Shown: positions 26,342-35,556, numbered from the stretch's first letter. The stretch: DNA of 64,000 bases from a bacterium (GCA_013824265.1 PNNO01000004.1:62001-126000); one strand, 5' to 3'. Notes: a model not told the origin generated them from the letters alone. Program-made: numbers and translations.

Positions 26342-27676
26342 ATGAAACCAATCATCGCGATTGTTGGGAGACCAAATGTGGGTAAATCAACGCTCTTTAA
26401 CCGTCTAATCGGCAAACGTCTTGCCGTTATTTCTTCTGAGGCCGGGACAACGCGCGACAGAATATACCAAAATACTCAGATGGGAGACTACGAAGTTACG
26501 GTTGTTGATACCGGAGGACTTGAATATGGGAAAAAAGAAAGTATAGAGGCGGACATGCAGGCACAAGCGGAACTCGCAATTCAGGAAGCAGACATAATTT
26601 ATTTTGTACTTGACGCCAGCGAGCCGTTAACGGTTGATGACTACTCGGCAGCTGATATCCTTAGAAGGTCTGAAAAGGAATCCATTTTGGTTGCCAATAA
26701 ATATGATAGCAAAGAGGCTTCTGAGAGAGTTGTCGAACTTTACAAACTGGGTTTTGGCAAGCCATTGGAGGTTTCCGCCATCCATAATTCCGGAATCGAT
26801 GAACTTTTAAATAAAACCATAAAACTTATAAAAGAGCTTGGATTTCCTGAAATTTCAAAAGAAAAGAAGGAAGAAAAGTCTGATGAAATAAAAGTTTGCT
26901 TTTTAGGAAAACCGAATGTTGGCAAATCTTCGCTTGTTAATGCGTTGCTTGGCCAAAATCGAGTTATAGTTTCAAACATCCCGGGAACAACAAGGGACAC
27001 GACAAACACTCATATCACATACGGAGACACTCACTTTTCGTTAATAGATACGGCAGGCCTTAAAAAAAGAGGCCAAATTGAACGTGGAATTGAAAAATTC
27101 AGCAGTTTAAGATGCTTTAACGCGCTGGATCAGAGCGATGTAGCCCTTTTAATAATCGATTTTGGAGAAAAGATATCAAAACAGGACATGCATATAGCGG
27201 AATTTATTTTGGATGCGAAAAAAGGCGTAATCCTTGTTATAAACAAGATTGATCTTGCCGAAAGCGAGGAAGAAAGAGACAAGTATATATCTATGGTTCA
27301 GAAAAAATTCATATTCTTGCCGTGGGCACCTCTTTTGATGGTTTCGGCGCTGGAAAGAAAGAATATAAAGAAAATTTTTGATCTTTCAAAAGATATTATG
27401 GAGCAAAGATCAAAGAGAATTTCAACCGGCAAGCTAAATTCGTTTATTAAGAAAATCACATATAAGCATGTGCCGTCAGGAATAAAACAAATTAAGCCAA
27501 AGATACTTTACGTAACTCAGTCCGGTATTAATCCACCTGAATTTGTTCTTTTTGTAAATGACGCACGATCGTTTCACTTTTCGTATCGTCGGTATGTCGA
27601 GAACGAACTCCGAAAGGAGTTTGGGTTCGGTGGTACTGCAGTAAAAATTGTTTATCGTAGTCGGAGAGAGGACTAG
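26342..27676 (+). CDS. der: Ribosome biogenesis GTPase Der (EngA)
   Basis: A 444-residue protein with two tandem G domains and a C-terminal KH-like domain, the diagnostic layout of Der, which assists 50S subunit assembly. G1 motifs GRPNVGKS (8-15) and GKPNVGKS (about 189-196), DTGG/DTAG G3 motifs, and NKYD/NKID G4 motifs are visible. The 3' end is covered for 149 bases by the convergent nucleotidyltransferase-like gene; both reading frames look intact there. Confidence 0.95.
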   Translation: MKPIIAIVGRPNVGKSTLFNRLIGKRLAVISSEAGTTRDRIYQNTQMGDYEVTVVDTGGLEYGKKESIEADMQAQAELAIQEADIIYFVLDASEPLTVDDYSAADILRRSEKESILVANKYDSKEASERVVELYKLGFGKPLEVSAIHNSGIDELLNKTIKLIKELGFPEISKEKKEEKSDEIKVCFLGKPNVGKSSLVNALLGQNRVIVSNIPGTTRDTTNTHITYGDTHFSLIDTAGLKKRGQIERGIEKFSSLRCFNALDQSDVALLIIDFGEKISKQDMHIAEFILDAKKGVILVINKIDLAESEEERDKYISMVQKKFIFLPWAPLLMVSALERKNIKKIFDLSKDIMEQRSKRISTGKLNSFIKKITYKHVPSGIKQIKPKILYVTQSGINPPEFVLFVNDARSFHFSYRRYVENELRKEFGFGGTAVKIVYRSRRED

Positions 27677-28604
27677 CTTGTACAAACTCCTCAAACTGAC
27701 CAAATCTTCCTTCCCACAAAGAATGATATTTTGCCCGCATATCCTCGTTATGAAATTTGAGGATATTGTTTGAAATTATTATTCCGTCGCGATTCTCCAG
27801 TTTCTGGGCCTTTTTCAAGCTCCTGTTTATCTGCCATTTTCTTAGAACATATTCAATTCCGTCTCCGATTACGCCCTTGAACAAAAATTCCGTTATACGT
27901 TGTATTTTTTTAAGTCCCTTTGATTCCGGAAGTAGGTGTTTTTTATCGTCAATTTCATATTCAAAATACCTGTTTATCCATTTGTTTTCCGCAATAAGGT
28001 CTTTGTACACTTCATGGCCGATTAAAGGTCTCATCAACCTTAGCCAGAATACAAAATAAATGTCGTTTTCAAGTTTTATATGTTCAAGATTAAGCGCGTC
28101 TTCTGCAACAAAAAAGGTTAGGCAAAATCTTCCTCTGGTTTTGCGTCCATGCCTTCTTACGCCAAGTATCTGGGTGTATAACCAAACCATACTTCTGGCA
28201 AGAAACATCCTGTTTTTCTTGGCTACTATAAAAAGATCTATATCGCTTTCTCGTTCGGCGTTATAAAAAGAAAGATTGTTGCATAAAGCCACCATTCTAA
28301 CAAAAGGAAGCATTTGCATGAATTTTACGTACTTTTTGGTCTTTTTTATAAGCTTTCTGGCATAGTGCTCTTTATCCTCCCTTACTTTTACGCTTAACGG
28401 ACGACCTTTTAAATACACATGGCTGTGAGTTTCAACCAAAAAAAGCTCATGATTCGTAAATTCTTTAAGTTCGGCAAGAGTCCACTTCTTATAAAGCATG
28501 TAGTCACAGAGTTCCTCTCGCGTTAAAGCAAAATCAAAGATGTCAAAAAATATAATTGTCTGGAGAAGAGCCCTTTTCCTTTTTATTAATTCTGATTCTT
28601 CCAT
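27528..28604 (-). CDS. Nucleotidyltransferase-like protein
   Basis: A 358-residue protein with a possible winged-helix at the N-terminus (about 12-65) and a Pol-beta-like nucleotidyltransferase core around NAERESDIDLFIVAKK (about 113-128). GRFCLTFFVAED and WLRLMRPLIGHEVY follow. Similar proteins occur in many Patescibacteria with no assigned function. The last 50 codons are antisense to the end of der. The C-terminal residues may therefore be less conserved; a shorter functional protein after a stop shift cannot be excluded. Confidence 0.6.
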   Translation of the reverse strand: MEESELIKRKRALLQTIIFFDIFDFALTREELCDYMLYKKWTLAELKEFTNHELFLVETHSHVYLKGRPLSVKVREDKEHYARKLIKKTKKYVKFMQMLPFVRMVALCNNLSFYNAERESDIDLFIVAKKNRMFLARSMVWLYTQILGVRRHGRKTRGRFCLTFFVAEDALNLEHIKLENDIYFVFWLRLMRPLIGHEVYKDLIAENKWINRYFEYEIDDKKHLLPESKGLKKIQRITEFLFKGVIGDGIEYVLRKWQINRSLKKAQKLENRDGIIISNNILKFHNEDMRAKYHSLWEGRFGQFEEFVQASPLSDYDKQFLLQYHRTQTPFGVRSRHTDDTKSETIVRHLQKEQIQVD

Positions 28605-28701
28605 TAATAAGGCTTTATCGGAACTGAATTGTACACTATTTTACAAAATTTACCAGATAATTTGTAATATATCTGTGTTCCGGTCGTTATTAATTGATGC
28701 A

Positions 28702-28730
28702 GTGACAAAATTATAGAATTTCTATATAAT
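28702..28730 (+). promoter_or_regulatory. Promoter with embedded 15-bp palindrome, second beta-helix/SLH gene
   Basis: GTGACA (28702-28707), 17-bp spacer and perfect TATAAT (28725-28730). The palindrome TATAGAA-T-TTCTATA (28712-28726) fills the spacer and touches the -10 box, as expected for a repressor operator. Confidence 0.6.
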
Positions 28731-28754
28731 CATATTTGTTTTTTAACCCCCCTC

Positions 28755-30839
28755 ATGAATATGTCTAGAAAACTAATGACAATCTTCGTGGGAATAGTCA
28801 TGTTTACTTCAATGGCTTTACCTGCAGGAGCGATTTTTGTCATCGAACCAATCATTCCTCTTATTATCCTCAACCCAATTTACGTTGATAACGCAAGTGG
28901 AGTTGATACAAATGCCGGTACAAAGGTTGCTCCGGTAAAAACAATTACAAAAGCTATACAAATAGCAAAAGCTGGTGCAGCTGCAAGTTACCAAATTTAT
29001 GTAGCTGAAGGCGATTACAGAAGTGAAACTTTCCCACTAAACCTTTCTTCAAAAGGAATCTCTATTTATGGTGGATACTATAACAGTTTTGGCAGCAGAG
29101 ATATTGCCAATCACCAAACAGAGATAATGGGCGGAGCAAATAACTCAATTGAAGTTGTAAATGTAAACTCAACAATATCCGGAATTAAAATTTACAATCA
29201 ATCCGGAGGTGCCGGTTCGGTTATAACTGTTAATACCGACGATGCAAATGTTGCAACAAACTATTCCGTATCTATTTCAGAGGTTGAAATAGTTGATTGT
29301 ACTACACTTGGAGGAGGAATAGCGGTATACGCGGAAAATGGAGATAACGTAAAAATCTTCAACAACTTTATCCACGATATGTCGGCTTTTGGCGGAGGAA
29401 TTCTTATTGATGGAGAACCTACTACGGGAGAAATTCATCATAATTTCCTTTACAACAATATTGGTTTTTATAACATAGTTGCCGATAAAGCCACTATTTA
29501 TAACAACATAATCACAAAAGGATCAGGAGTTGGAATTAATCTTCGAAAAAACGCAAAAGCGTATAACAATACTGTGGTTAACAACAATTCAGGTATATAT
29601 GTAGCTTCCGGAGTTACCGGAGCTGAATTTAAAAACAATGTAATCGCCAGCAACACAACAAAGGCGGTTGATATCGTTGGTTCAGCAACTTATGACTACA
29701 ACGTATATTATGGAAATGGAAGTTTAACAAACACTCTTGCAGCGCACGACTCATCTTGCAACCCTATGCTTACCAATGTGAATTCTCTAAACGAGAACGA
29801 TTATGCTTTGGGAAGCACATCTTCTTGTATTGATAAAGGCACTGAAATTGCAATTGTAACTAATGATTATTTTGGAGAATCAAGGCCAAAAGATGGAAAC
29901 GACGATGCTTTTTACAATACTGATCCGGGAGCAATAGAAGCAAGCGGAGATTTGGCTGCCGCGCCGGGAATTAGCAATGCTATGGCAAGTCCAAACATTT
30001 TCTCTCCTAATGGCGACGGAATTAACGATACAACAACGATTTCTTATATTTTAAATGTTACATCTGACATACTTGTTGAAATTTACGATGGAACAACGTT
30101 GATCAAAGAAGTTTTCGCCGGAGTTCAATCTTCAGGAACTCATACAGTAGTATGGAATGGTGAAAATACAGCCGGAGACAGTGTTATCGAAAAGATATAT
30201 ACATTTAAAATAAGTGCTACTAACTCAGAAAGTGGCATAAACTATACGGCAAGCATAACAGTTGATTACGCTGCAGACGAGGTAAACTGCGCAGGATTCC
30301 CTGATGTTTCTCTTAGTGACCCTCTATGCCCTGCAATTCAGTACGTAAAGGACGAAGGTATTTTCTCAGGCTATCCTGATGGAACCTTTAGACCGAACGA
30401 CGTAATTAACAGAGCTGAAACAACAAAGGTAATTTTATTGGGATTCAATGTTCCACTATTACCGGATGATGGAACCAACCTTGGATTTACAGATGTAATT
30501 CTAAATGCTTGGTACATGATCTATCTTAGAACGGGACAAGAAGCGGGTATTGTTCAGGGATATCCGGATGGAACTTTTAAACCTTCTCAACAGGTAAACA
30601 AAGTTGAGATGCTTAAAATTTTCTTGGAAACGGCTGACGTTAATTTATCAGGAGTAGTTTCTCCGTCTTATCCTTATCCTGACACACCAAACAATGTTTG
30701 GTATTCCATATACGTACAATACTCAAAAGATCATGCGCTTGTAGATGCGGCTTCAAACGGAAACTTCTATCCTGCTGAAGGCATGCAACGCGGAGACGTA
30801 GCACAGTTGTTCTACAGATTCGACCAAGCAGGTCTTTAA
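28755..30839 (+). CDS. Surface protein: parallel beta-helix, FlgD-like Ig domain, SLH repeats
   Basis: A 694-residue protein with a signal peptide (about 1-27, ending PAGA). A DUF1565-like start follows (YVDNASGVDTNAGT...PVKTITKAIQIA), then beta-helix repeats (NNFIHD, HNFLYNNI, YNNIITKG, YNNTVVNNNSG). Next is a FlgD-like Ig domain (SPNGDGINDTTTISY...HTVVWNGENTAGD, about 415-505). The C-terminus (about 512-694) has three SLH repeats with GIFSGYPDGTFRPNDVINRAE and GIVQGYPDGTFKPSQQVNKVE. It is a paralogue of the 23530 protein with the same domain order. Probably cell-wall bound; carbohydrate binding or cleavage is possible. Confidence 0.85.
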   Translation: MNMSRKLMTIFVGIVMFTSMALPAGAIFVIEPIIPLIILNPIYVDNASGVDTNAGTKVAPVKTITKAIQIAKAGAAASYQIYVAEGDYRSETFPLNLSSKGISIYGGYYNSFGSRDIANHQTEIMGGANNSIEVVNVNSTISGIKIYNQSGGAGSVITVNTDDANVATNYSVSISEVEIVDCTTLGGGIAVYAENGDNVKIFNNFIHDMSAFGGGILIDGEPTTGEIHHNFLYNNIGFYNIVADKATIYNNIITKGSGVGINLRKNAKAYNNTVVNNNSGIYVASGVTGAEFKNNVIASNTTKAVDIVGSATYDYNVYYGNGSLTNTLAAHDSSCNPMLTNVNSLNENDYALGSTSSCIDKGTEIAIVTNDYFGESRPKDGNDDAFYNTDPGAIEASGDLAAAPGISNAMASPNIFSPNGDGINDTTTISYILNVTSDILVEIYDGTTLIKEVFAGVQSSGTHTVVWNGENTAGDSVIEKIYTFKISATNSESGINYTASITVDYAADEVNCAGFPDVSLSDPLCPAIQYVKDEGIFSGYPDGTFRPNDVINRAETTKVILLGFNVPLLPDDGTNLGFTDVILNAWYMIYLRTGQEAGIVQGYPDGTFKPSQQVNKVEMLKIFLETADVNLSGVVSPSYPYPDTPNNVWYSIYVQYSKDHALVDAASNGNFYPAEGMQRGDVAQLFYRFDQAGL

Positions 30840-30873
30840 CAGATCTTTAAAAAGACAAACTAAAATCTCACTC

Positions 30874-30922
30874 GATCCTCACGTCGTAATATAGTAAACT
30901 TGCGATGTGAGGATCTTTTTTT
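30874..30922 (+). terminator. Rho-independent terminator after the second SLH gene
   Basis: A perfect 9-bp stem (GATCCTCAC at 30874-30882; GTGAGGATC at 30907-30915) closes a 24-base loop and is followed by seven T (30916-30922). The T-run ends 2 bases before the uvrC ATG at 30925, so uvrC must start from a promoter inside the loop region or from read-through. Confidence 0.75.
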
Positions 30923-30924
30923 AT

Positions 30925-32958
30925 ATGAAACCATCAGCCAAACTAAGTAAATTAATCGAGAACATCTCAAAGAGTCCCGGAGTCTATCGGTTTATCGATA
31001 AAGAGGGGACTGTCTTATATGTCGGGAAAGCCATAAATTTAAACAAGCGTGTAAAAAGTTACTATCAACAGTTTGATAGAAATTCTTTGCGTATACAAAA
31101 ACTTGTAAGCCAAATAAATGACATAAGCACAACCGTGGTTGGTAGCGAACTGGAAGCTATTTTGCTTGAAACAAACCTTATTAAACAGCTTAGACCAAAA
31201 TATAATATCTTGATGAAGGATGATAAAAACTTTGTTTATATAAAAATTACGAAGAATGAAGATTTTCCGCAAATAAGTATTGTTAGAAAAGTTGAAAACG
31301 ACGGAGCGCTTTACTTTGGGCCAAAAACGGCGGCCGGGAAGGTTAGAAAAACTTTGGATGTTCTTAAGAAAATTTTCCCATACAGACATTGTAATTTATT
31401 TCTGGAACAAAAAGACGGGACTGTTAAGGTTTCTAAAGCGACAATGAAATATCCATGTCTGGATTATCATATTAAGCGCTGTATAGGGCCGTGCGTAGGC
31501 AATTGCACAAAAGAAGAATACGCCGAAATAATCGAACAGATAATAAGATTTTTCAAAGGAAATACAGAAGAAATAATAACGGGGCTGGCAACACAAATGC
31601 AGAAAGCCGCCGCGGACAAAAAATTCGAAAAAGCGGCCAAATTACGCGACAAATTACACGCCATTCAGGAGATAAGCGAAAGACAAATAGTAAGTGCGCC
31701 AAATCGCGAAGATATGGATGCGATACAGTTTATAAGTCAGCTTGGGAAGGTTTTCTTTACACTTTTTATGATACGTGACGGTAAACTTATAAATCAGGAA
31801 AACTTTGTTTTTAACGCTACGGACAGTGACGAGAAAAATTCCGATAATGATGAAATTTTAGAGGCATTTTTAACTCAGTATTACGAATGCGCAACCGATT
31901 TCCCAAAAGAAATATTAATTCCGGATTCAGAATGTGCCGAAATGATTGAAGATTGGATTTCTAAAAAGGCCGGCAAAAAAGTTTCGATAATATCCCCACA
32001 AAAAGGTGAAAAAAAGAAAATCCTTGATTTGGCTTTAAACAACGTTAAAAACTTCGTTAAACAAAATCAGGCCAGATGGCAGTCCGATGAAGCAAGGAAG
32101 AAAAAGGCCTTAAGCGAAATAAAAGAAGCATTAGGTCTTACAAAAGACCCAAAAAGAATCGAGTGTTTTGATATTTCTCATCTTGGAGGTACGGATCAGG
32201 TTGCGTCGATGGTTGTTTTTGAAAATGGCGCACCGGAGAAAAAACACTACAAAAGGTTTAAAATAAAAACCGTGGAAGAGGGAAAACCCGATGATTTTGC
32301 GGCAATGCTTGAGGTAATAAAAAGAAGATGTCTTTATTTGGTAAACTCAAAAACGGATATCTCAATAAAGCTTAAGAAGGGGATTGCAAGCGGGCTTATA
32401 GGTAAAAAACATGTTGGTACGGCGGAAATTTTAAATCTGGAAAGTTTGTCGGTTATAAAATCAATCAAATTTAAATCGAAAAATAAAGATGAGCAAAAGC
32501 AGTTTGTTCAGGCTTTGGGGATTAAGGCCAAAAAGAACAGAGTTTATATTGAGTGCAAAAAAGAAACATCCGATATGTGCGAAAAACTTGGCTTTCAGCA
32601 AATAAAAAAACTTCCCGAAGAAATAAAGCAAAAGAAGGGGTGTGAATATCTTTTGTTGAATAAATCCAAATATAAAGAAGATAAAGGTTTCTCCATTGAA
32701 CCAAATTTAATATTGATAGATGGAGGAAAAGGGCAGCTTTCTCAGGGAATAAAGGTACTTAAAGAACTTGGGCTGAATATTCCGCTTGTTGCAATCGCAA
32801 AGAAGTTTGAAAACCTTTTTGTGCCGGGCAAACAAGATCCGATTGTTTTACAGAAAGACTCTGAAGGCATTTATTTGTTACAACAAATAAGAGACGAATC
32901 GCATAGATTCGCCATTGAGTACAATAGAAACCTAAGGTCGAAAAGCATGTTTAAATAA
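30925..32958 (+). CDS. uvrC: Excinuclease UvrC with internal GNAT-like insertion and no C-terminal HhH domain
   Basis: UvrC makes both incisions in nucleotide excision repair. Visible are the GIY-YIG nuclease (SPGVYRF...LYVGKAINLNKRV, about 17-50), the four-cysteine region (PYRHC...CLDYHIKRCIGPCVGNC), the UvrB-binding UVR motif (KKFEKAAKLRDKL) and the RNase H-like nuclease (ECFDISHLGG near 413; ILIDGGKGQL near 597). Between those two halves lies about 120 extra residues (about 470-590). Its end, VYIECKKETSDMCEKLGF, looks like a GNAT acetyltransferase C-terminus. The protein stops at HRFAIEYNRNLRSK, so the usual helix-hairpin-helix tail is missing. The ATG at 30925 is preferred to a GTG at 30907, which is part of the terminator stem. 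Confidence 0.9.
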   Translation: MKPSAKLSKLIENISKSPGVYRFIDKEGTVLYVGKAINLNKRVKSYYQQFDRNSLRIQKLVSQINDISTTVVGSELEAILLETNLIKQLRPKYNILMKDDKNFVYIKITKNEDFPQISIVRKVENDGALYFGPKTAAGKVRKTLDVLKKIFPYRHCNLFLEQKDGTVKVSKATMKYPCLDYHIKRCIGPCVGNCTKEEYAEIIEQIIRFFKGNTEEIITGLATQMQKAAADKKFEKAAKLRDKLHAIQEISERQIVSAPNREDMDAIQFISQLGKVFFTLFMIRDGKLINQENFVFNATDSDEKNSDNDEILEAFLTQYYECATDFPKEILIPDSECAEMIEDWISKKAGKKVSIISPQKGEKKKILDLALNNVKNFVKQNQARWQSDEARKKKALSEIKEALGLTKDPKRIECFDISHLGGTDQVASMVVFENGAPEKKHYKRFKIKTVEEGKPDDFAAMLEVIKRRCLYLVNSKTDISIKLKKGIASGLIGKKHVGTAEILNLESLSVIKSIKFKSKNKDEQKQFVQALGIKAKKNRVYIECKKETSDMCEKLGFQQIKKLPEEIKQKKGCEYLLLNKSKYKEDKGFSIEPNLILIDGGKGQLSQGIKVLKELGLNIPLVAIAKKFENLFVPGKQDPIVLQKDSEGIYLLQQIRDESHRFAIEYNRNLRSKSMFK

Positions 32959-32990
32959 AAAAGAGCTTCACCCTTTGGGCTACGCTCTAC

Positions 32991-33075
32991 TGGTGCCGAA
33001 GGAGGGAATCGAACCCTCACTCCTTGCGGAACACGATTTTGAGTCGTGCGCGTCTACCAATTCCGCCACTTCGGC
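32991..33075 (-). tRNA. tRNA-Leu (CAA)
   Basis: An 85-base class II tRNA on the minus strand. The acceptor arms GCCGAAG and CTTCGGC pair perfectly; the 3' CCA is encoded. The anticodon stem CACGA/TCGTG holds the loop CTCAAAA, giving anticodon CAA for UUG codons. A long variable arm and the GGTTCGATTCC T-arm confirm leucine type. Confidence 0.93.
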
Positions 33076-33167
33076 ACGTTATACCCAGCAATTACCAATT
33101 GCCAATTAACGATTACTAATATATCTGGATTCTGCTAGAATGCAAGAAGCACAGATTAATTTTTTAT

Positions 33168-34496
33168 ATGTTTTGCGATCAAACAACAGTCACATTTATT
33201 GCCGGCAACGGGGGAAACGGTTGCATTAGTTTTTGGCGGGAAAAATTTGTAGCCAAAGGAGGACCCGACGGCGGAGATGGGGGAAACGGAGGGAGTATAT
33301 TGCTTATTGCCGATGAAAACGTCGATACGCTTTCCGATTTCAGAACTCAAAAAAGATACAAAGCCGACGACGGTGAAACCGGAAGAGGAAAAAATCAGCA
33401 CGGGAAAGCTGCTGAAGATATGATATTAAAAGTCCCGGTTGGAACAATGATATACGACCTTGAAAGTAAAAGACTTTTTGAAGATCTAAAAAAAGCAGGC
33501 CAGACATATGTTATGGTTCAGGGAGGAAGAGGTGGAAAAGGAAATGCAAGATTTGCAAGCAGCACTCTACAGGCCCCAAAATTCGCCGAAATAGGAGAAC
33601 CGGGTGAGAGAAGAGAAATCACTTTGGAGCTTAAATTAATAGCCGATGTTGGGCTTATAGGCCTTCCTTCCGCAGGTAAATCCACACTTATTGCGGCAAT
33701 ATCAAATGCTAAACCAAAAATTGCCGATTACCCTTTTACAACTTTAATTCCAAACTTGGGACTTGTTGAAGTTGGGAAAATAACAGGCAAAAAGATCAAG
33801 AGTTCGTTTCTGGCTGCGGATATTCCCGGATTAATCGAGGGTGCTCATCAAGGAAAAGGCCTTGGAGATGAGTTTCTTAAGCATGTAACAAGGACCAAAG
33901 TATTAATCCACGTTATAGATGTTAATGAAAAAGATGTAGCTAAAAGTTATGAAACAATAAATGCGGAATTAAAAAATTACAATAAAGAATTAACCAAGAA
34001 ACCTCAGATTATAGCCCTTAATAAGTCAGACACTGTAGATGAGGAAACAATGGAAATGATAACCAAAGAACTTAAAAAAGTGGCAAAAAAAGTAAAGATA
34101 TTCCAAATATCGGCCGTAAGCGGAAAAGGTATAAAAGACTTGATGCTTGAAACATACAAAGTTCTCCAGGCTACCAAGAAAAAACAAGCTAAAGAACCGG
34201 AAGAAAAGATTGAATCATACAAAGTACACAGACCTCACTTAAAAATGAGCGGCAAAAGATTCGAAGTGGTTTTGGTAAAACTTGGAAGTAACCAAAGTGG
34301 AACAAAGTTGTTCAATATAAGAGGAAAATCCATCGAAAGAATGGTGCAAATGACAAACATGAATAACGAACAGGCTCTGGAAAGAGTTTATTTGTATATT
34401 GAGAAATCCGGAATAGCAAAGGAATTAAAAGAAAAAGGAGCCCAGGAAGGGGATCAGATGCAAATAGTAAATAAAATTTTAAGCTTTAGGGAATGA
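33168..34496 (+). CDS. obgE: GTPase ObgE/CgtA
   Basis: A 442-residue essential GTPase acting in late 50S assembly and stress control. The glycine-rich Obg fold (about 1-158; GNGGNGCISFWREKFVAKGGPDGGDGG) is followed by the G domain (GLPSAGKST about 165-173, ADIPGLIEGAHQGKGLG, NKSD). An OCT domain completes the protein at the C-terminus (about 350-425). The stop TGA overlaps the pth start by 4 bases (ATGA), so the two are translationally coupled. Confidence 0.95.
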   Translation: MFCDQTTVTFIAGNGGNGCISFWREKFVAKGGPDGGDGGNGGSILLIADENVDTLSDFRTQKRYKADDGETGRGKNQHGKAAEDMILKVPVGTMIYDLESKRLFEDLKKAGQTYVMVQGGRGGKGNARFASSTLQAPKFAEIGEPGERREITLELKLIADVGLIGLPSAGKSTLIAAISNAKPKIADYPFTTLIPNLGLVEVGKITGKKIKSSFLAADIPGLIEGAHQGKGLGDEFLKHVTRTKVLIHVIDVNEKDVAKSYETINAELKNYNKELTKKPQIIALNKSDTVDEETMEMITKELKKVAKKVKIFQISAVSGKGIKDLMLETYKVLQATKKKQAKEPEEKIESYKVHRPHLKMSGKRFEVVLVKLGSNQSGTKLFNIRGKSIERMVQMTNMNNEQALERVYLYIEKSGIAKELKEKGAQEGDQMQIVNKILSFRE

Positions 34497-35065
34497 AACT
34501 TATTGTAGGACTTGGAAATCCAGGTAAGGAATATGAAAGCACAAGGCATAATGTTGGATTTTGCGCCATAGACTCGCTGGCGAACTTTCTTAAATGCGAT
34601 GAATTTCAGGAAAAGAAAAAGTTTAAAGCCATGGTAACGGAAACCAATATCGGAGAGGAAAAGATAATTCTCTCAAAACCGCTTACTTATATGAATTTGT
34701 CCGGAGAGGCAATTGTAAGCATGATGAATTTTTATAAGCTAAAACCTGAAGATTTATGGGTGATTTGTGATGACTTGGATTTTCCGTTTGGAGTTTTCAA
34801 AATAAGACTAAAAGGCGGTCCGGGATCACATAATGGATTAAAATCAATATCCACACTTTTGGGCTCAAACGATTATCCACGCTTTAGGATAGGGATTGAA
34901 TCAAGGGGCGAAGCCGAAACTCCGAGGGAGGCAAAAGATTTTGTTTTAGGCAGATTTTCCAGAAAAGAGGAAAAGACTCTTGCCAAAACAATATCAAATG
35001 TTACCGAATCATTAGTCTTTGCACTCGAAAAATCACTTGGAGATGCAATGAATAAATACAATTAA
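34493..35065 (+). CDS. pth: Peptidyl-tRNA hydrolase
   Basis: Pth recycles peptidyl-tRNAs that drop off the ribosome. The 190-residue protein has the signature GLGNPGKEYESTRHNVGF (about 5-22) with the catalytic His20. It also has PLTYMNLSGEA, ICDDLDFPFG and GGPGSHNGLKSI. It is coupled to obgE by an ATGA overlap. Confidence 0.95.
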   Translation: MKLIVGLGNPGKEYESTRHNVGFCAIDSLANFLKCDEFQEKKKFKAMVTETNIGEEKIILSKPLTYMNLSGEAIVSMMNFYKLKPEDLWVICDDLDFPFGVFKIRLKGGPGSHNGLKSISTLLGSNDYPRFRIGIESRGEAETPREAKDFVLGRFSRKEEKTLAKTISNVTESLVFALEKSLGDAMNKYN

Positions 35066-35121
35066 ACTTGATTTTTTAAAGGGTTTTAATTAAAGTAACT
35101 GGGCAATTTAACGAAAACATC

Positions 35122-35556
35122 ATGTACGCAATTGTAGAAATAGCTGGAAAGCAATATAAGGTGGCTAAAAACGACAAACTTGAAGTCGATAAACTTAGCA
35201 CTGAAAAAGGAAAAATTACGTTTGATACTGTTTTACTTTACGCTAAGGACGAAAAGAGTATTGAAATCGGAAATCCTTATGTTTCGGGAGTAAGTGTTGA
35301 AGCTGAAATTCTCGGTCAGACACAAGGAGAGAAGATCCGTGTCTTTAAGATGAAGGCAAAAAAGAGATACAGAAAGACAATAGGACACAGAACCGACTTC
35401 ACAATGATCGAAATTAAAGACATAAGCACCGGCGGTGCAAAAAAAGAGGTGAAAGAAGTAAAAGAAGCACCTGTAAAGGAAGAAAAGCCAGCACCTGCAA
35501 AGAAGCCTGCCGCTAAAAAACCGGCTGTAAAAAAGGTAGCCAAGAAAAAAGAATAA
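35122..35556 (+). CDS. rplU: 50S ribosomal protein L21 with Lys/Ala/Pro-rich tail
   Basis: The first 103 residues are a normal L21 (MYAIVEIAGKQYKV start; KMKAKKRYRKTIGHRTDFT near the end). About 40 residues follow, made of K, P, A and E repeats (EKPAPAKK, PAAKKPAVKK), a basic tail that should be disordered and may contact rRNA. L27 (rpmA), the usual next gene, is absent here; the convergent rluD ends 1 base away. Confidence 0.93.
   Translation: MYAIVEIAGKQYKVAKNDKLEVDKLSTEKGKITFDTVLLYAKDEKSIEIGNPYVSGVSVEAEILGQTQGEKIRVFKMKAKKRYRKTIGHRTDFTMIEIKDISTGGAKKEVKEVKEAPVKEEKPAPAKKPAAKKPAVKKVAKKKE

Noticed and set aside
30907-30924. GTG start for uvrC
   Set aside because: The codon lies in the terminator stem and T-run; the ATG at 30925 gives the usual UvrC start.
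31491-31778. 95-codon plus-strand frame inside uvrC
   Set aside because: It is an out-of-frame shadow of uvrC with an Arg/Asn-rich, low-information translation.
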